From Apostichopus japonicus (Eukaryota; Echinodermata; Holothuroidea; Aspidochirotida; Stichopodidae): a stretch of 64,000 nt of DNA. The stretch is taken from NCBI RefSeq assembly GCF_037975245.1, contig NC_092579.1, positions 11,394,678 through 11,458,677 on the forward strand. The letters are read 5' to 3'. The position numbers and the translations under genes were made by a program. Below the pieces are notes generated by a model. It worked only from the letters and a program-made list of their open reading frames with translations. It made no database searches and was not told where the DNA came from. Below, one piece after another: positions 62,321 to 64,000 of this stretch (within the stretch, counting starts at the first letter, position 1; each line of letters starts with the position of its first letter).

Positions 62321-64000
62321 CTGGTGAAAGATGGAATAAAGTTTAGTTTCATGTTGGGAGTGTTCACAAACTTGATATCTATGAAGACATCATGTTATGA
62401 CTGATGGGAGCACAAGACCACTCATGAGCAAACTATGAGTACAGACTTGCAAATATAGAGGGTGTACTACCTTTAAGCATATAAAACCTGTTTTTATGCA
62501 TTTCTATACAAACACAGTGACATACAATGACAGATACTGTCAATGGAAACAGTTCTCTTCTACAATATTTTAAAATACTTGAAAACACCATGAAACAGTT
62601 TTGAAACCAAGCATGAATTGGACGTTTGGGATTAAGGAAAGAAAAAGAGCTCGGTAACTTGATCAAAAATATTGTCTAGGTCATGGACGGGAGACGAATT
62701 TGGTGACTGTCATGTGACAATATGGTAGTCACTGGGAATAATTTATCCAGCATTGCAACCCAAAGTGCTATACAGCAGTATTGGCAAAATGCTATACAAA
62801 TAATGCAAAGAAAGTATAGCAGTATTGTACACGGGGACCTCGGTACTTTATAGGAGACAAAATATCAGGGACTTAAGAACTGCTACACAGAAATTGAACA
62901 CTAAATTATTCCGTGACCGTTTGTTATAGTCCGAATGTTCATGGAAGTAGGTCAAACTTCTGAGGACTCAGAATTGGACATTGTAACAGGCTTTACCTGG
63001 TTTCGTATTGCTAAATTACTGCCACAGAGTGCTATGAGTAATATCAGAAACATGCATATAACTTACTACATACCATTCCCTACAAGTACCAACCTTAGCC
63101 CATTACTCCCTACCTCCTTCCCCAATACCTCCCCCCCCCCTCCCTCCAACTCACTTTTCCCAATCCCTATTCCTAATATTACAATAACAAGTCATCATAA
63201 ATATATCATCAAAGGAAAAAGGTTGAAAAAATTGATGTATATACAAAAAGCTGCTACTCTCTTAAATGAGCACTGCAAATATGGCTGCATTCAAAAGCAA
63301 TTTTTGCAATCTGGTCGCTTTAATCTTGAAATCGAGAAAGCAGAATATAAATGAACTGAGTAAGAAACAAGCCACTCTTTAAAAAAAAGAAAGAAATGTT
63401 ATTCCATGATAACAATAACACTGCAGGTATATGCATCGTTGGGGACGTAAATCTCAGGGCCACAGCAAATTATCAAAAAGTAAATTTTTTTAATCCAAGT
63501 CATCAAATTTTTAGGATAAATTAATATATTAACCACATTTTTAGAAATCCACACTGTAAATAAGATCTTCATGCAGGACAGAGCTAAGCTGATCCTAAAA
63601 GTAGTTGTATTTTTTGTTGTTGCTGTTAAGAAGCTGGTTGTCATGGCGATGTAACATCTCCCTGTGTAGACACATGAGTATAATATAGCCTGTTAGCTTA
63701 TACACTCTTAGCTTTATTTGTAAGCTTTAGTCATTAGAATCACAGGAGGTGTCTAAAAAGAAGATTCTATACCGAGTGGGCTCTCAATTAATTTTCTTCA
63801 AGACCCAGAGAGAATCACTGGGTAGACCAAAGGGGGAACAAAATCTCACTACAACTAGATTGGTAGGCTCAAGGGATGCTCAAGCTTATGGGGTTAAGGG
63901 TTAAATTACCTGATTAGTGCTAGAATGTTGGCTTAATGTTCCCCCACAGCCCTGGTCAAGCCTGTAAGAGCTCTGGCCAGAGGGCCATATCTATGGAGAA
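62321..64000. other. FLII intron, upstream exons not found
   Basis: On the - strand I find no exon matching the FLII segment expected just before residue block [10 protein letters not shown], so this is probably one long intron reaching beyond the window. A C-rich tract lies at 63130-63150. Confidence 0.5.

Overview
This is a eukaryotic, AT-rich, intron-containing, transposon-dense window. I infer a marine deuterostome invertebrate, most likely an echinoderm (sea-cucumber-like). The grounds are two conserved animal genes (DPH7 and FLII) with short exons and GT-AG introns, tRNA-derived SINEs, CR1/L2-group LINEs (one with a PHD finger and a 2A-like motif), hAT MITEs and many TA microsatellites. 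The phylum call is an inference; no marker in the window fixes the species.

The right third holds two host genes in tail-to-tail orientation. DPH7 (+, 44133-53141) assembles from nine exons into an uninterrupted 399-codon frame for the WD40 enzyme of diphthamide synthesis on eEF2. FLII (-, 55403-62320) gives the last nine exons, about 440 residues, of flightless-1, an LRR/gelsolin-repeat actin regulator. Its 5' exons lie beyond base 64000.

The left two thirds (1-44100) is a mosaic of segmental duplications. Block 1-9028 pairs with 35436-44570, block 9029-14604 (without a LINE insertion) pairs with 25244-29035, and 14605-15485 is a third copy of the sequence at 3462-4300 and 40255-41500. These duplications carry a small gene family on the - strand that I do not recognise. 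There are four copies (1666-3450, 12601-14049, 25301-28456, 38782-40238), in two subfamilies A and B. Each has a first exon encoding a short Gly/Asp/Asn-rich N-terminus, a two-helix membrane hairpin and a Pro- or His-rich tail. A small terminal exon follows, ending in (P/L)PSYEEVTKGK, a PY-type WW-domain ligand motif. The intron phase is identical in all four. Three copies look intact and one A copy is broken.

The duplication also took in the 5' part of DPH7. Upstream sequence, pieces of introns and a decayed exon 3 (24556-24637) lie in the left copy, while exon 1 is precisely missing there. Because the duplicates act as empty sites, the ends of a 3.5-kb LINE (9050-12561), an L2-like LINE (22485-24174), a hAT MITE (40919-41290) and a SINE can be read directly.

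Other elements are a CR1-like LINE with an internal RT deletion (17815-21275), a 4.1-kb foldback element with 300-bp sub-repeats (29924-34010), a 1.0-kb foldback element with a nested SINE (6482-7488), a 146-bp satellite (15818-16330) and a 24/27-bp minisatellite in a DPH7 intron (49815-50505).
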